Source: Tetragonia tetragonoides (taxonomy: Eukaryota; Streptophyta; Magnoliopsida; Caryophyllales; Aizoaceae). From it: DNA of 64,000 nucleotides. Location of the stretch: assembly GCA_038025085.1 (NCBI GenBank), contig CM076147.1:31656766-31720765 (forward strand), given 5' to 3'. A model generated the notes under the pieces. The model was given only the letters and a program-made list of their open reading frames with translations, did no database searches and was not told where the DNA came from. Within the stretch, counting starts at the first letter, position 1, and every line of letters starts with the position of its first letter. Below, one piece after another: positions 26,801 through 39,200 of this stretch. The translations under genes and the position numbers were made by a program.

Positions 26801-28734
26801 ATTGTTATCTTGAGTTTGACCAATGGAAAAAAAATAAATAGTGCATCTGTGGAGGTGGAGACGTGGAGTGGTCACTTTTTGATAGCATATTCATATTTTA
26901 CAGCTTGTAATACTAAGGGTAATCTTGGAATGAGACTTTTGGGAGAACTTGAATAGCTAGCCTAAAATCTAGTTGAGCACTAAAAAGAAGCAGTAATGTT
27001 CCGATTGAGCCAAACCACTAAACACTACCCAAAAGCTGATATCAAACGCAACCTTAATAACTTGAGCATTTAAAGTTTCACAAGTATCCCTTTTTACCAT
27101 GCAGATTGTTCGCCTTCAGGTCAAAAGAGTCTTGTTTCCCTTTTATATTCTCTTTTCCATATCCCCATATCCTAATTTTAAATCTGGACACCTAAAAACC
27201 ATGTACCTATATTTTCAGGTTATTTAGACTCTTAGATCCATACCCGCTAAGGAAGTCCAACACCCATACATCAGTTGAAGCATCATGACTTAGTCTTGTT
27301 TCCCAACACCTTTTTTCCATTGTAGTATTGGGAAGATAATGCATTTCATGGTATTATAAATTAATAGCATAACAAACTTACCACCATTCTTGTCGAAATA
27401 ACATAGTAGATATAGAGAACAATTAATAATCTTTTGGTTTCATTTTGGGATAACTAGAAAGAAAGCATGGTATACCAAAAATGAAAGCATACTCCCCATC
27501 TTGCCCGAAGAAAAAATAGTAGATTTAGAGAACCACTATCCCCCTAATCTATCAAAGAGCGCAAAAGAAAAGATTGTCATCAGAGCTTCAGCCTAAGCCC
27601 TAAACATAATCAGGCACCATACCACTTGGTCTCGGGAAGGGAAAGTAAGAACAGTTCAAAACTTCTTGCATTTGTTAAGACAAAATTGCATAAGGCGCGT
27701 CCCCTATCTTGCCCCAAAACTGTCTATCATTAAATGTAAGAAGTACTTATTCACAAAAGAGTATATAAGAAATGGACATAATAAGGAGGTCTACATGACC
27801 ACATCCAAAAGCACGCAATTAATCAGTCAATTTCAAAGCATATGACACTCCAACTTTACATCTGATATTTTATCTTGAACATCCAGCAAATTATGACAAA
27901 TGGTGAAAAAGAGAAAACAAGAGAGAACGGAAGAAAAAAAAAAAACACAAAATCATGGATGTTCCAATTTCCAAAAGTTGTCAACAGCATATCCAAATGA
28001 AAATAATACAGAGAAAATTCATATACTTCACCAAGAAAATGCGCAAAACTGAAATTCTCACACTCAAATCATAACCTCCACCCAAACTAGAGTGACTAAA
28101 ATACATCATACTAATCATATAACAATACCATATTATTGAACATCATACATAGCTCCCAATTTTTCGAGAATCTCTCAAAAAATGACAATGAATGAATTTT
28201 CAATCATAGAAAATACCAACAATAATCCTCAACAAACCCTAAAATCACCGTACACGAACAAAACAGGCCCAATTGAAATCACAAAAAAACCCTAAATCCC
28301 CAAAATGCAAAAATCAATGAATAATTAGACAGAGAAACTTACTTGCGAAGAGCAGGAGCCATCTTGTTGGTGAGAGTACCAGCAACGATCATACAATCAG
28401 ATTGACGTGGGCTGGGTCTAAAAATGACACCATACCTATCCAGATCGTAACGAGCAGCACCAGTATGCATCATCTCAACAGCACAGCAAGCAAGCCCAAA
28501 AGTCATGGGCCAGATGGACCCACGACGGGCCCAGTTCATGAGGTCATCAACTTTCGAGATGACGAACTCTGCAGCCTTTGATGTGGGGGCTGGTGGTGGT
28601 GCACGGGTGTATGGGGTAGTTTCGGTGGTGGTTGAGGAGAGAGAAGATGGGAGAGTTGTGTGGATCGATGCGACGGATGCACGGTATGCTGTTAGGGCGG
28701 TTGAGCGGGTTGCTGAACGAGCTAGGAGCGCCAT
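23891..28734 (-). CDS. NADH:ubiquinone oxidoreductase PSST subunit (NDUFS7), mitochondrial, 208 aa
   Basis: Core iron-sulfur subunit of respiratory complex I. It carries cluster N2, the last redox centre before ubiquinone. Exons (minus): 28343-28734 and 23891-24125, joined within a Lys codon (AA|G) across a 4217-bp intron. The first ~50 residues are Ser/Thr/Ala-rich with basic residues, a mitochondrial presequence. The mature core is highly conserved: [16 protein letters not shown] (Cys83 and Cys84), [40 protein letters not shown] (Cys148), and [17 protein letters not shown] (Cys178). All four N2 ligand cysteines are present. The C-terminus FLHWWTK is typical of the plant protein. The length is close to the ~210-220 aa of plant homologues. 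The start is the only ATG preceding a presequence in this frame. The intron is swollen by DNA transposon remnants. Confidence 0.95.
24776..25066. mobile_element. Tourist-like (PIF/Harbinger) MITE in NDUFS7 intron, 291 bp
   Basis: Terminal inverted repeats ggtggtgtttac and gtaaacgagccc are followed inward by matching arms (left: aatgcaatgcaatca; right: tgattgcattgcatt). The flanking direct repeat taa at 24773-24775 and 25067-25069 is the 3-bp TWA target site expected of PIF/Harbinger elements. No transposase ORF is present, so it is non-autonomous. Confidence 0.75.
25085..25097 (+). repeat. G homopolymer run
   Basis: A run of 13 G residues, followed by further G-rich sequence to about 25113, within the NDUFS7 intron. 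Potential assembly or polymerase-slippage site and possible G-quadruplex. Confidence 0.8.
26017..27037. mobile_element. Long-TIR DNA element with a second inverted repeat inside (NDUFS7 intron)
   Basis: The left arm from 26017 (agcttattgggtagtgctta, ... tctttttagtgtt, ... actagatttt, ... ggctag) is matched in reverse complement by the right arm ending 27037 (ggctag, ... aaaatctagt, ... cactaaaaag, ... cactacccaaaagct). Arms are about 90-100 bp and roughly 75-80% identical by eye. Between them lies a separate inverted pair: 26437-26474 against 26593-26644 (for example gtaaaacaactaaaactact against agtagtcttagttgttttac). No clean TSD was identified at the outer ends and no transposase is visible. 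Confidence 0.6.
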
Positions 28735-28849
28735 TGGGGAGAGAGAAAGGGGAGAGAGATGGGGAGAGGAGAGAGAAAAATGGTGGTGGAGGTATTTATT
28801 GGAGGAGGTGGGAAGGGTCGGTTTATGGGGAGGTAGAGGTGGCTAATTT

Positions 28850-30256
28850 CCCCCCTGGAATTGGAAATCGATTTTAAAAAAGGAAAAATTAAAGGAATTT
28901 CAAATTGTACTACAATTGACTCAGCGCATCGGGTCGGGTCGGACTAGCTCGATGGTCAAATCTAACTTAACTCAACTTGTTAACCAGGTCGACCAGTATG
29001 GTTAATTTTATTAAAGTGTGGGTTGAGAGATGATTTAATAGGATATGGATTAATGGTTCAACCCAACGTTAAAAAGAGGGGGAGTCGAAGCATGCCTGGA
29101 TTAGATTAGCCCATGACTCAATTGGCTCAGCTAGCACGTTTGTCTATAACTATTAATGTGCTCGTGAGCTCGTCTCATAATTTGATATAGCGGCGTGCTC
29201 AACGTGCATGCATTGATGTGAGTGAGGTGCACCTATGGGGAATGAAACGCGCCTAGATCTGTCAAAGGAGCCAACCCAACGACTCGAATCCGATTATTTT
29301 GAGTATAGGTACGGTTACAGGTTGATTTTTGGTTCAAATCCAATCTTTAGTTCATTCTTCGATGGTAAATGTGTGCAGAACAAGAAAATTGTGCCAGGAT
29401 TCAGAAAATCGGGTCGGATCGGATCAGATCCGCTTTTGATAAGTCGAAATGTTATAGTAGTGTGAGACAGGTGCATAAAACTTACTTAGTCTATAATAAC
29501 AAAACCAAATTTGATCATAAATAAATCATAATGCATCGGTCAATATATAGAACCATCTAATCACTTCATATTCTCAAATTAAGATGAGTAATATACTAAT
29601 ATGGTAGTCTAAGATGTCATCTCCAAATGCTCCAGTACACACGCAGCACAAACCAAAGGTAAGAAGAAAAGGAATTAAACAGTTACCAAAGTTAATATTC
29701 AACTCTACAAGTGAATCATCAATACTTGTACAACAGCAACTCTTAGAGGGTGCTTGAATTGGGGGTAATGTATTACGGGGATAAAAGGACAAAAGAATAG
29801 GTTAGAGGGTAAAAGGCTATAACAGTTGTAAACATTCACGAACAACTCCTAAAGAGTACCAAGGTTCAATAATAATACAAGGTGCGGACGATATTCATGT
29901 GAATGATGAACCCAGCAGCTCGAACTCAAGCATTCTGCAGTTGTATTTCAAGTCTCAAAATCCACAAGCACCATCACTGCAAACTCAGAAGCCCCCATAT
30001 GTCATGAAAAAAATTTCTAAAGTTACATTCTGCATCTAATCGAACAGCAGAAAAGACCACTCTCTGCATCCCTTCTTGATTTCTGGGGCAACTGCTCGAG
30101 GATCCACCATCAAGCTGAAGCAGAAATTTGTACGATTCTCCTAAAATGCATATAGTTTGTGTCATTTAGTGCCAGACACTGAAACACTCGTCTTGTGGTT
30201 TAACTTCTTGACGAACAGCTTGCCATAGAAAAATTACATTATACTCTCGAGTATCT
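28850..30256. other. Intergenic region upstream of NDUFS7 / 3'UTR of B55
   Basis: 28850-29460 holds short GGTCGGGTCGG and GGATCGGATC-type motifs typical of degenerate repeat DNA. About 29850-30256 is probably the 3'UTR of the PP2A B55 gene. No exon recognised. Confidence 0.55.
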
Positions 30257-33200
30257 CTATGCATAATACATGTACAGGCTGTTAGCAGCAGCGCATGCAA
30301 TTGAGTTCTCCGTGGGATGCCATGCCAAATGAAGCAGCTTTGTGCTAAAGTCAAGTGCATTTCCATTTGCATCAAGTCCAGGGCTCTCCGGTCCTTTTTG
30401 CAGCCAAAACAGGAAGGGGGTAAATAGTTAGTAACTTAGTAACCAACTGTACAGCTTTTCCGTTTTAGCGGAACCCATAAGCACTATTAACTCAAATTTA
30501 ATACAGGTATATGGTATCTCTGAACATAATTTCAAACCATTAAAGAGTTATAACCAACACATTTTCGTGAAGAGTACTAAACTCATGATCTAGTTCCAGA
30601 TCTCTTTAACATCAGCATGTATTCTCATCACAAGATAAAATAGAAAAAAGAAGAGGAAAAGCATCTCCACAAACCTCGTCTACCACCACGAGAGAAAGCA
30701 CCTGTTCTTGAAGGTTTTGAGTTTGCGGTGGTTGGAACTTGCTTCCTGCAAGTCACACAACATAATTCTATCAAACAAGGCAATCCAGCATACACATGGT
30801 GTTGCAACAAAACAGAAAGATATAACTCAGTTGCTAGTTGATAAATTTCCAAAAGTTCATACATTGCCCATTTAAACAATAATGTTAACCCTAGGAAACT
30901 CTAAAGGAATCAGATTTTACCTCAATGGGTTTTTACTGGCTTCCAAAGTTGCGGCTTCTGTGCTGGCCGAAGAGCAATCAAAAACACGAAACAAATTGCT
31001 GGAAGTGGAGAATATATTTAGATATCTGGTAACAGAGCAGATTATAAATAAAGGACACAAAGCCATGAATCCATTGACTCACCTGTAGGATCCAGTTGCT
31101 ACTCTCAGACCATCTCCACTCAAACAGCACTCAAATTTGTCAAATATGGAATCATTCTCGTACAAATCACATAGCTATATGATAGACGAAATGGATCAGA
31201 GTGACTGGAAACTACAATGAAAGTTATTTAGATTGGAAGTGTAACAGACAACTAGAGCATATTGACAATGGAACACACCCTTGGTCTCAGATGTTCATGA
31301 ACTTGGAAAGTCGCAACAGGACCAGAATCCATATGTATATCCCATAGCTGGAGATAAATAAAAGAGAACAAAATTTATCGAACTTGTTCTACAGGAATGT
31401 ATAAAGAAGTTGCAAGTTAAGAAAATCTGCAAAGCATTGATCATACAAGCAAATTATCAAACCAACCAATCTCATAACCTTATCTGCACAATTAAGTGTA
31501 CAGTCAAACTTTAAGATTATTCTAGGGTTATTTTCTTTTCAAAAATAAAGAATTACATGTTTTCAATACGAGAAAGTGATGTCCAACTCCAGAGGACTGG
31601 GAGGACAGGAGTTCTCCATCCAATATTTGAATATACATATATACAAAGTTGCATTGCAAAGAAACCCTGAGAAAGCACCAGCTTCAATGAATCCATGGTG
31701 AAAAATGGAAGGCAACTTAATCTTGTTAAAAATAAGTAGTAACTAACATGATTCCAGAAGATTATGCCATTTCTTAATAACTACCAGACCGACAAAATCA
31801 GTAGGAAAGCCATATGCTAAAAGGGCTTCCTGCTCCTAGTCTGATCCAAACCCAAAATAAATCACCTGAAAAAATGCTCCAAAAAGTCCATCAACAACAA
31901 CTGTTTGCACCTCATTGTCTCACAACTTCAAGGGGTTTGGTGGCCTACTATGCTATTATGTATCCCCATTATCATTGAGGATATAGTCCTAAACTTAGTT
32001 CCTGATTCATGAGATATACTAGCTCCATGTGAATATCTGTGAATGGCCGTTAGTCTACAAGAACATGTAAGGAAGTAACAGCAGCAAACCAGTTGTCAAA
32101 AATCTCAAAATGAGAGACACAAGACCTCAATATTTTTGAACGAACAGCTCACTGTTAACCTTCAACAGGATCTTTATTTATATTCTAAAATCTAAATAGA
32201 ATATTGAGCTTACGAGGCCTGCAGCTCATTGTTAGTGATTAGGCAGGGGTTCATCCTTCTGTCTCATACACTATTAGCCACTCAGCCGTCAGGAAGTCAT
32301 ACATTTTGAACTCTACATCATTTCAAAAACAATCTTGTATGTGAACTAAATTCTAGAAATGATCTCCCGCTTTTAAAACAAAAATATTAAAACAGAAATG
32401 ATCTCCAAGAAACTTGAATCAAGTTGCATGCTTTTGTGTGAATCAATATCTGAATTTAGAGGGCTACTAATATATAGAGGGCCAGTTCCTATTACTTGAT
32501 CAGTTGTTCGCTTCTTTGCTTCTTGGTCAATCAGAAAGTTTCAGTACAATTTCCTCGATCAACAACATTTGTAAGTCAAAATTAGCCATCTGTACCATTG
32601 ACTTTTTTTGTAATTCGGGCTGTATAGATGGTCAGTTCCAATTAGTTGATCAGTTGTTCTCTCTCTTCTTCCCTTAAGAAATCAGAGATTTTCAGTACAA
32701 TTTCCTCGATCAACAACATTACAAATCAAAATTAGCCATCTGTAACATTGACGATTTTCTAATTCAGGTTGCATATGGTTCTATACCATGCATTGCAGCG
32801 CATCCATATAATAAATTTATGATTTTAAAGCCTAAGGAACACAGGAGTATGGAAATACTGACCTTAAGAGTCATATAATCACGACTGAGCATATACCTAC
32901 CATCCCTTCCAAATTTAACATCTGATACTGAAGCAATTATCTCAGTGAAGAAGGATCTCGAACCAGGCACCTCCTGTACCTCAAACCTGCAATATTTGCT
33001 GAGCATTAACCATCTAAGCATATATATAATAATTTCTATTAGTGATCTTTACGAACAATTTAAATGCTCCTTGATTTAAAGCAGCTGGCACATTATCATA
33101 CAGAACCACTTAAGTAGAATGAGGACTCAGACATCTCACAGTTTGCTATGAGTGTCACATAAAGCAGACTGTCGAAGATCAATAAGTCTGATGGAACCCT

Positions 33201-36200
33201 TTGAGCTACTGTATGCTAACATGTGACAGTGGGTAGGATGAAACTCTGCCGAAGTTATCACCTCTGCAAGTACAAGGTCAAGCATGTCAGTTCCAAAGAT
33301 ATAGCATTGCAAGTCAAACAATGTCCTTTCAAGGTAAGGAAAAGATTCATTAGCGGCCAAATTAGTCCATCTGCAGCAACTCTCTTGTTTCCTATATTTT
33401 CTTTTCTAAACTGTCTACCATCTATAGAAAGTACATGAAAAGATCAGGCTGCCACATATCCTTAACAGATGAGAAATAAAGATACAAATATACGAGACAT
33501 TTCAGATTTCTCATTACACACTTCAGGTTATCATGTCTTGCTGTCTCTTTTTTGTTTTGTTGCCCGATTTGAGAAGACAGAAAATTTCATAAACAATCCA
33601 GGTTACTGGTGCATAAAGGATACTTCCATTTGTATAATAAAGAGATACAAAGGAACTGTAAGAACACTTCAAATGAGAAATGAACAATTGAAGACTTAAT
33701 GTGACTTGGTACAATCTAACTCGGCTCAATTTTAAAATTACCCCTTCCATCTGCATTAGTAATCACATAGCGACAGTCCAAAGAAAAATTCAGGATCATG
33801 TGTTTTCACCAAAATAACCCGTAATCAAGAGGAGTGTTTTGGTCGATGAGTAGAACATGCAACAGTGTTAGATTTAAGCAGAAGTATTACCATAAGTCTA
33901 TAATGACAATCACATTTTTTTTTTCTGGGATAGTACTCTCCATGATGTGCCTATTGTTCCATTTTTTCATGGTGATGGTGGGTCCTGGACCTTCATTTAC
34001 GGAGAGCCTCCTAGAACTCGGAAATGCAGGACCTGACCTCTTTGCTTAGTGTTCTAGGTACCATTCATATTGGGTCCACTAAGGACTCTCAACTTCAGGA
34101 TGGAGATGGAGATCCTTCAGGGGTCTTCTCCTGCGAATGCTTCATCACCTTAGCGGATTATCCTACCATCACATTACCATCTTTTCCCCCTTGTTACGTT
34201 CATTTGGAAGTGTAAGGTTCCCCTCAAGGTGCGTTCCTTTGTATGGACCATGGTACTAGGTAGGTTGAACACCCATGACATGTTCAGCGGACGAGCGGAG
34301 AGATCTGGTTGGGTTGTCTCCTAATGTGTGTGCGCTTTGCAACCAGGCTAGTGTGACTTCTATACATTTATTTCTACAATGTGAGTTTGCTTGGAATTGT
34401 TGGTGGAGGCTTCTTGGTATAAGGAGGGAGTGTGATATTTGTCCTGTTACAATGGTGCAACATTTGTAGGCTCAGTAAGTCAGTATGCTGGTTAGGAAGG
34501 GGGATTGGGGAAGGAGGCGTGATAGCTGTTCTCTAATGCGTATGGTTGAAGCGGAATGCACGGATTTATCTGAGATCGCATGGTGTGCCTGGTTTCTCCA
34601 AGGGCCAAAGCAGATGAGGATTTTAAGGGGGTGCCCCTTACTGACGTTCAACGTCCGTGGGGTGACTTGTAATTAGTAGATTTTTGGAGGACTTCTTGTC
34701 CTCTTAAGTAGTACCATTCTTTTGACGAGCAAAAATGTAGTACCATTCTTTTGTTTTAATAAAAAAAAAAATCCTTATCTAGAAAACATGAATACAATCA
34801 CTGTCTTCTTTACTATTTTAGAAACGAGTATGTTTTCTAAACATCTTCAAATAGGATCATAACTATTATTTCCGAACAGAGGGATTGCAAAAAACAATAA
34901 TTCATAGACAAAACAGCTCCCACCCACACTAGTCATACCTCTTCTTTCCTCCTTAGGAAAGGGGAGAAAGGTGAAATTATTAATTTGGTCGGAAAGGGAG
35001 GTCAGAAATCAAATCACACCATCAAGCAAATCTATTCATCTGCACAAAAAGTAAAGAAAGATGACCATTCAAGGCCCCAAGAGCCATTTAGGGAAATGAG
35101 AGTTCTACCAGACAGATCTTCCATGTTTGTAGGCTTCACATCAACAATATTGAAACTTTGACTGCTGATTTCCAAGTTCCAGAGATTTATGCGGAGATCA
35201 TCAGCCGAAATAAAGGTCTCACCATCACTGTAAAATGAATGAGAAGAAAGAAACCAAGGTAAACAAAGTGATGATCCCGGACATGAAGGCAAATACAGCA
35301 AATTACAATGAAACAAATAATTGATGGCAACTAAAAATAAACAAGGAAATGACACTTACAAGCTAAAACCTACGTAGTCAGTCAAGACGGACATGCTGTA
35401 AACTGGTTGTATTATGTGTACCAGGAGTAACGGTAGCATGAAACATCAAGCTTAAAATCCTTACCTAATAGATTTAACTTGGCTTGAGGAGTAGATAAAT
35501 GTGAAGAAATGCTAGACCAACATACCACGGTCAAACCAAAAGCTGTACAGTCGAGATTTACGAATGCAATCAAATTTAGAAACGTTTTGGCTGTTTGACA
35601 ATTTATATAACATTTATGAACAGTTTTAACTAGTAATTTGATGGTGATAGGGGAAAAGCATATTTGATAAGTATATCTTTGTTCGGGAGCCAGGAGTCTT
35701 GTTTGTGTGCTCCATCATTTAGCCATTGTAAACAAGTGATGCATTCCCTCATTATCTAATAATTTTAAGAGTCAAGAATTGAGGTCACTTGGACATTCAT
35801 AAGAACAAGTTGCGGATTCCACCTACTCTGGCCTAAACCTAAAGCAAGTGCGCATTCTAGAAATTATCATTAAAGTAGTGAGGGATTAAGGAACATGGAT
35901 CAACTCAACATGCATCCTACATCAAACAAATGGTCAAATAGAACCTAGAGTAAAGTTCTGGAAATAAAGTGTTGGGAGTAATAGAAGGGGCTTTTTGGTT
36001 TTATTCAGTAACAAGGGAAGGACCAATCAAGATTGAGAAATCGTCAAGGTTAACGGTGTGGAAGGCTGCTGGAGTCTAGGTTGAGGAGGGGGTTTTTTTA
36101 GTTATTTATGTTATTATTTTTTCTCAATTTTTTTTTCTTTTCAGAAACTAATCTTAAACTGTATTCTATTACACTTACAATGCACATCCAACATTTACTG

Positions 36201-39200
36201 AACATAATTGGCTGGCAGCAAGGCTTGTGTCACTATAATAACTCTCAATGTAAATTTGCCTTTGTTTTGCAAATTGAACAAAGCTGGTGAAAGTTGGTGT
36301 TATTTATTGAAAGGCAAAACAAATCATTTTTTATTGAGACAGCTAATGGCCAAAACTCATCATACATAAGTTCCATGTCCATACAGGGCCCAAACCAGGA
36401 AGACCATCAGACAAATCTGTACAAACTCCTAGAAGAGGGGGAACAGGAAGGAAGAACATAGCGAAGAAGCACTTACTCATAGAACCGTAAATTTAATCTG
36501 ACGGAAAACAAACCTGTTATTTGAAATAGAATTGATATGATAGTCATGGGCATGAGCATATATTCTTCTACACCTCGCCATAAGACTTGTCTCTTGACTA
36601 GTTACCTAAACATCAAATAAGTTTGGTAAGTCAAACAATATTCTGGTACACCTGAAAATGTGGCTCTCATTTACTTTTGAATAATTCATTATAAAGGAAA
36701 GACTAAAAGAAACTAAACATAAGCCCACATTAGCAATTAGTTCATTCATCCTTACAAGCAATAAACAGCAACAACAACCTAGGATGTTCCCCGACAAGGA
36801 TGGAGGCATGGGGGGTCTACATGTATGCAGCCTTACCCCCTAGCTAGTCTCCTAGTAGAGAGGCTGTTTCCGATAGACCCACTAAAGCACTAAAGCAATT
36901 TTGAATATATGAACAGTTGAAAGATAGTTTAATGAAAGAGTGAATGATGAATGAAATAACCACAATAGTGTTAAGTAATTGACTACCATTGGTAAGCGCA
37001 GCGATGAAATGCCCCCAGGTGGGAATGAAAAGTCACTGCTCAAACAATCAGCGGATTTGACATCATATCCCCCATTTGGAATGCATGGTTTAGCACTCGT
37101 GAACATACTCGTTCCGCTTCCATTGCTTTTTGATGTATCCAAATTCACACTGCACACTTTCTTGATTTTCTTTTCTTGTACCTGTCCCAGAGAAGGCATA
37201 GCAACAGGAACAATTTCCTCAAGATCAGAATTGTTTATATATTTGGGTTGCAACACTCTAAATAGACAAGAAAGCTTCTAATTAAGAATTTCTTTGTTAT
37301 ACAAATAATTCCATACCGACTCCAGATTAGGGCTATTTGTAGGTCCAAACAATTCTATAGCATTCCTTTGGGAAACTATACAGGCCAGCCCTTGTCAATG
37401 TTAGCACTTAGCAACATATTCAAGGGTTTCTGGGAGACTTCAAGTCCCCAATATACTCTAAGTACCTCTATACTCGCTCATACTTAATGTCAGCCTAGCA
37501 CCTCTAAGGCTCATGCCAACCTTACTAGCAGTCCAGCGCCCTTATTGAAAAAGCATCAACAGGGCTCCTTCTTCACAACAGATAGGAAGTATAGTTTGTA
37601 CAATTTGTATTTATTGTATCAGAACTTCAAATAATTATTTGGCAATAAAAAAACAATCAGAAGAAAAATGCTTCAGCCAACAGCAGAAGTGGAGCACAGA
37701 ATCCACTATTCAAAGTCAATCTGATGAATTCATCCCTTTATTTCACTCCCCGTAGGCTCTTAGTACAACACCTCTCTCCACATTTTCTCTCTCCTCTACA
37801 CCTAGAGAGCTCTTTCTTTCCTGCAAATGACGTTAGCCATCTTTCCAACTTTGAATTTCTTCTCCACAGCCAAGCTTCCACGAAATTACCAGTCCAAGAC
37901 TCCAATTCCCACCCCTTCAATTGAAAGATTAAATCAAATTGGCAGTAGAGCAAATCAGATGGAAAAACAAGGAACCTATTCAAAATCCAGTTCAGTCCTT
38001 GAAGGATTTAATGGTCCACAAGCTACACATCAAGGCCCAGTAGCCCAACACTTTTAGTTAGGTTTAGCACTCTTTGCATAATTCTGCTTCTCTATCAGAC
38101 TTTCAGATCTTTGCAACTTTCAAACATCTTCATGAACCTTAAGTCCTTAACACAAGCAGAATTGATACCCTAACTAACAACTGAATCTAGTTTCCATCTG
38201 AGGGGCCGAGTGAAAGTCATAATAATTATCATAAAGAAAAGGTAGATAAGAGTGCTCAAAACCACCATCAGCAGAATCAAGGCAGCCAATTGATTACATT
38301 AGTTACCGCCAAACCATGATAGTAATGCAAACAGATAAAGCAATTATGAGTTCCCTCACCTTCCAGTACTTAATAGTTTTATCGTTAGTTGAAAGCAGAA
38401 ACAATGCGCCATTCGCTGCCTGACACCATCTGATTTTGTTAATCTTCTCTTCGATCTCTAAACTCTTAAGGTAGTCAAACTGAAACCAGCAAGCATAAAG
38501 ATGTGGGTCAAATTTGAAAGTGACTATGCCCACTATAAGATCAAGACAAACATCAGACATATTGGCGAACTGATGAAAAGATGTACCTCAGGTTCATGAC
38601 TCTGGAATTCAGTCTGATAGTGAAACTCAGGATGCCTACTAGTTGAGTTATTCCTCTTCTCAAGATCTTTTCTAGGTCCACCATGCTGCATATCATATGT
38701 TTCCAATAAAGCTAAATCATGGTAGTGGGAGTATGGGATAGACAATAGATCAACTAATGACAGAAAGGAAGATAGTCCCTAACAAGGTGAACGAAGCATG
38801 ATAGCACTTACACCCTTTCCGTCAGTTCTTTCAAACAAGACCACCCGACCCCCGCGATCACCAGTAGCAAGGTGGCCCCCAGTTTTGTCGAATTCAATGG
38901 CTGATATTATATCAACTGCAAGGAAGGAAATAGCACGTAAGCAAATGAACTATGCAGAAAGGCAATCAGATTACAGTTGAAGACTGGCACACCAGTAAGT
39001 ACTAACATACAAATGGAATTGCTCCTCACATCGTCTAGTTAAGTTATCCAAAAGGTGACTTATTTTTGTTTCCTTTTCTTTTAAATTAACGATAAGAACG
39101 CAAAGGCGAGTACTTATTGACTGTGGTGACTGGAGAAATCATCTGACTTCCAACAGCTAAGGCTCGATGTCCATAAAGGGCATTTTCTTTACACAATATA

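Noticed and set aside
28505..28877. Plus-strand ORFs over the NDUFS7 first exon
   Set aside because: Antisense to a clearly conserved exon; arginine/glutamate-rich composition comes from complementing GA/CT-rich sequence.
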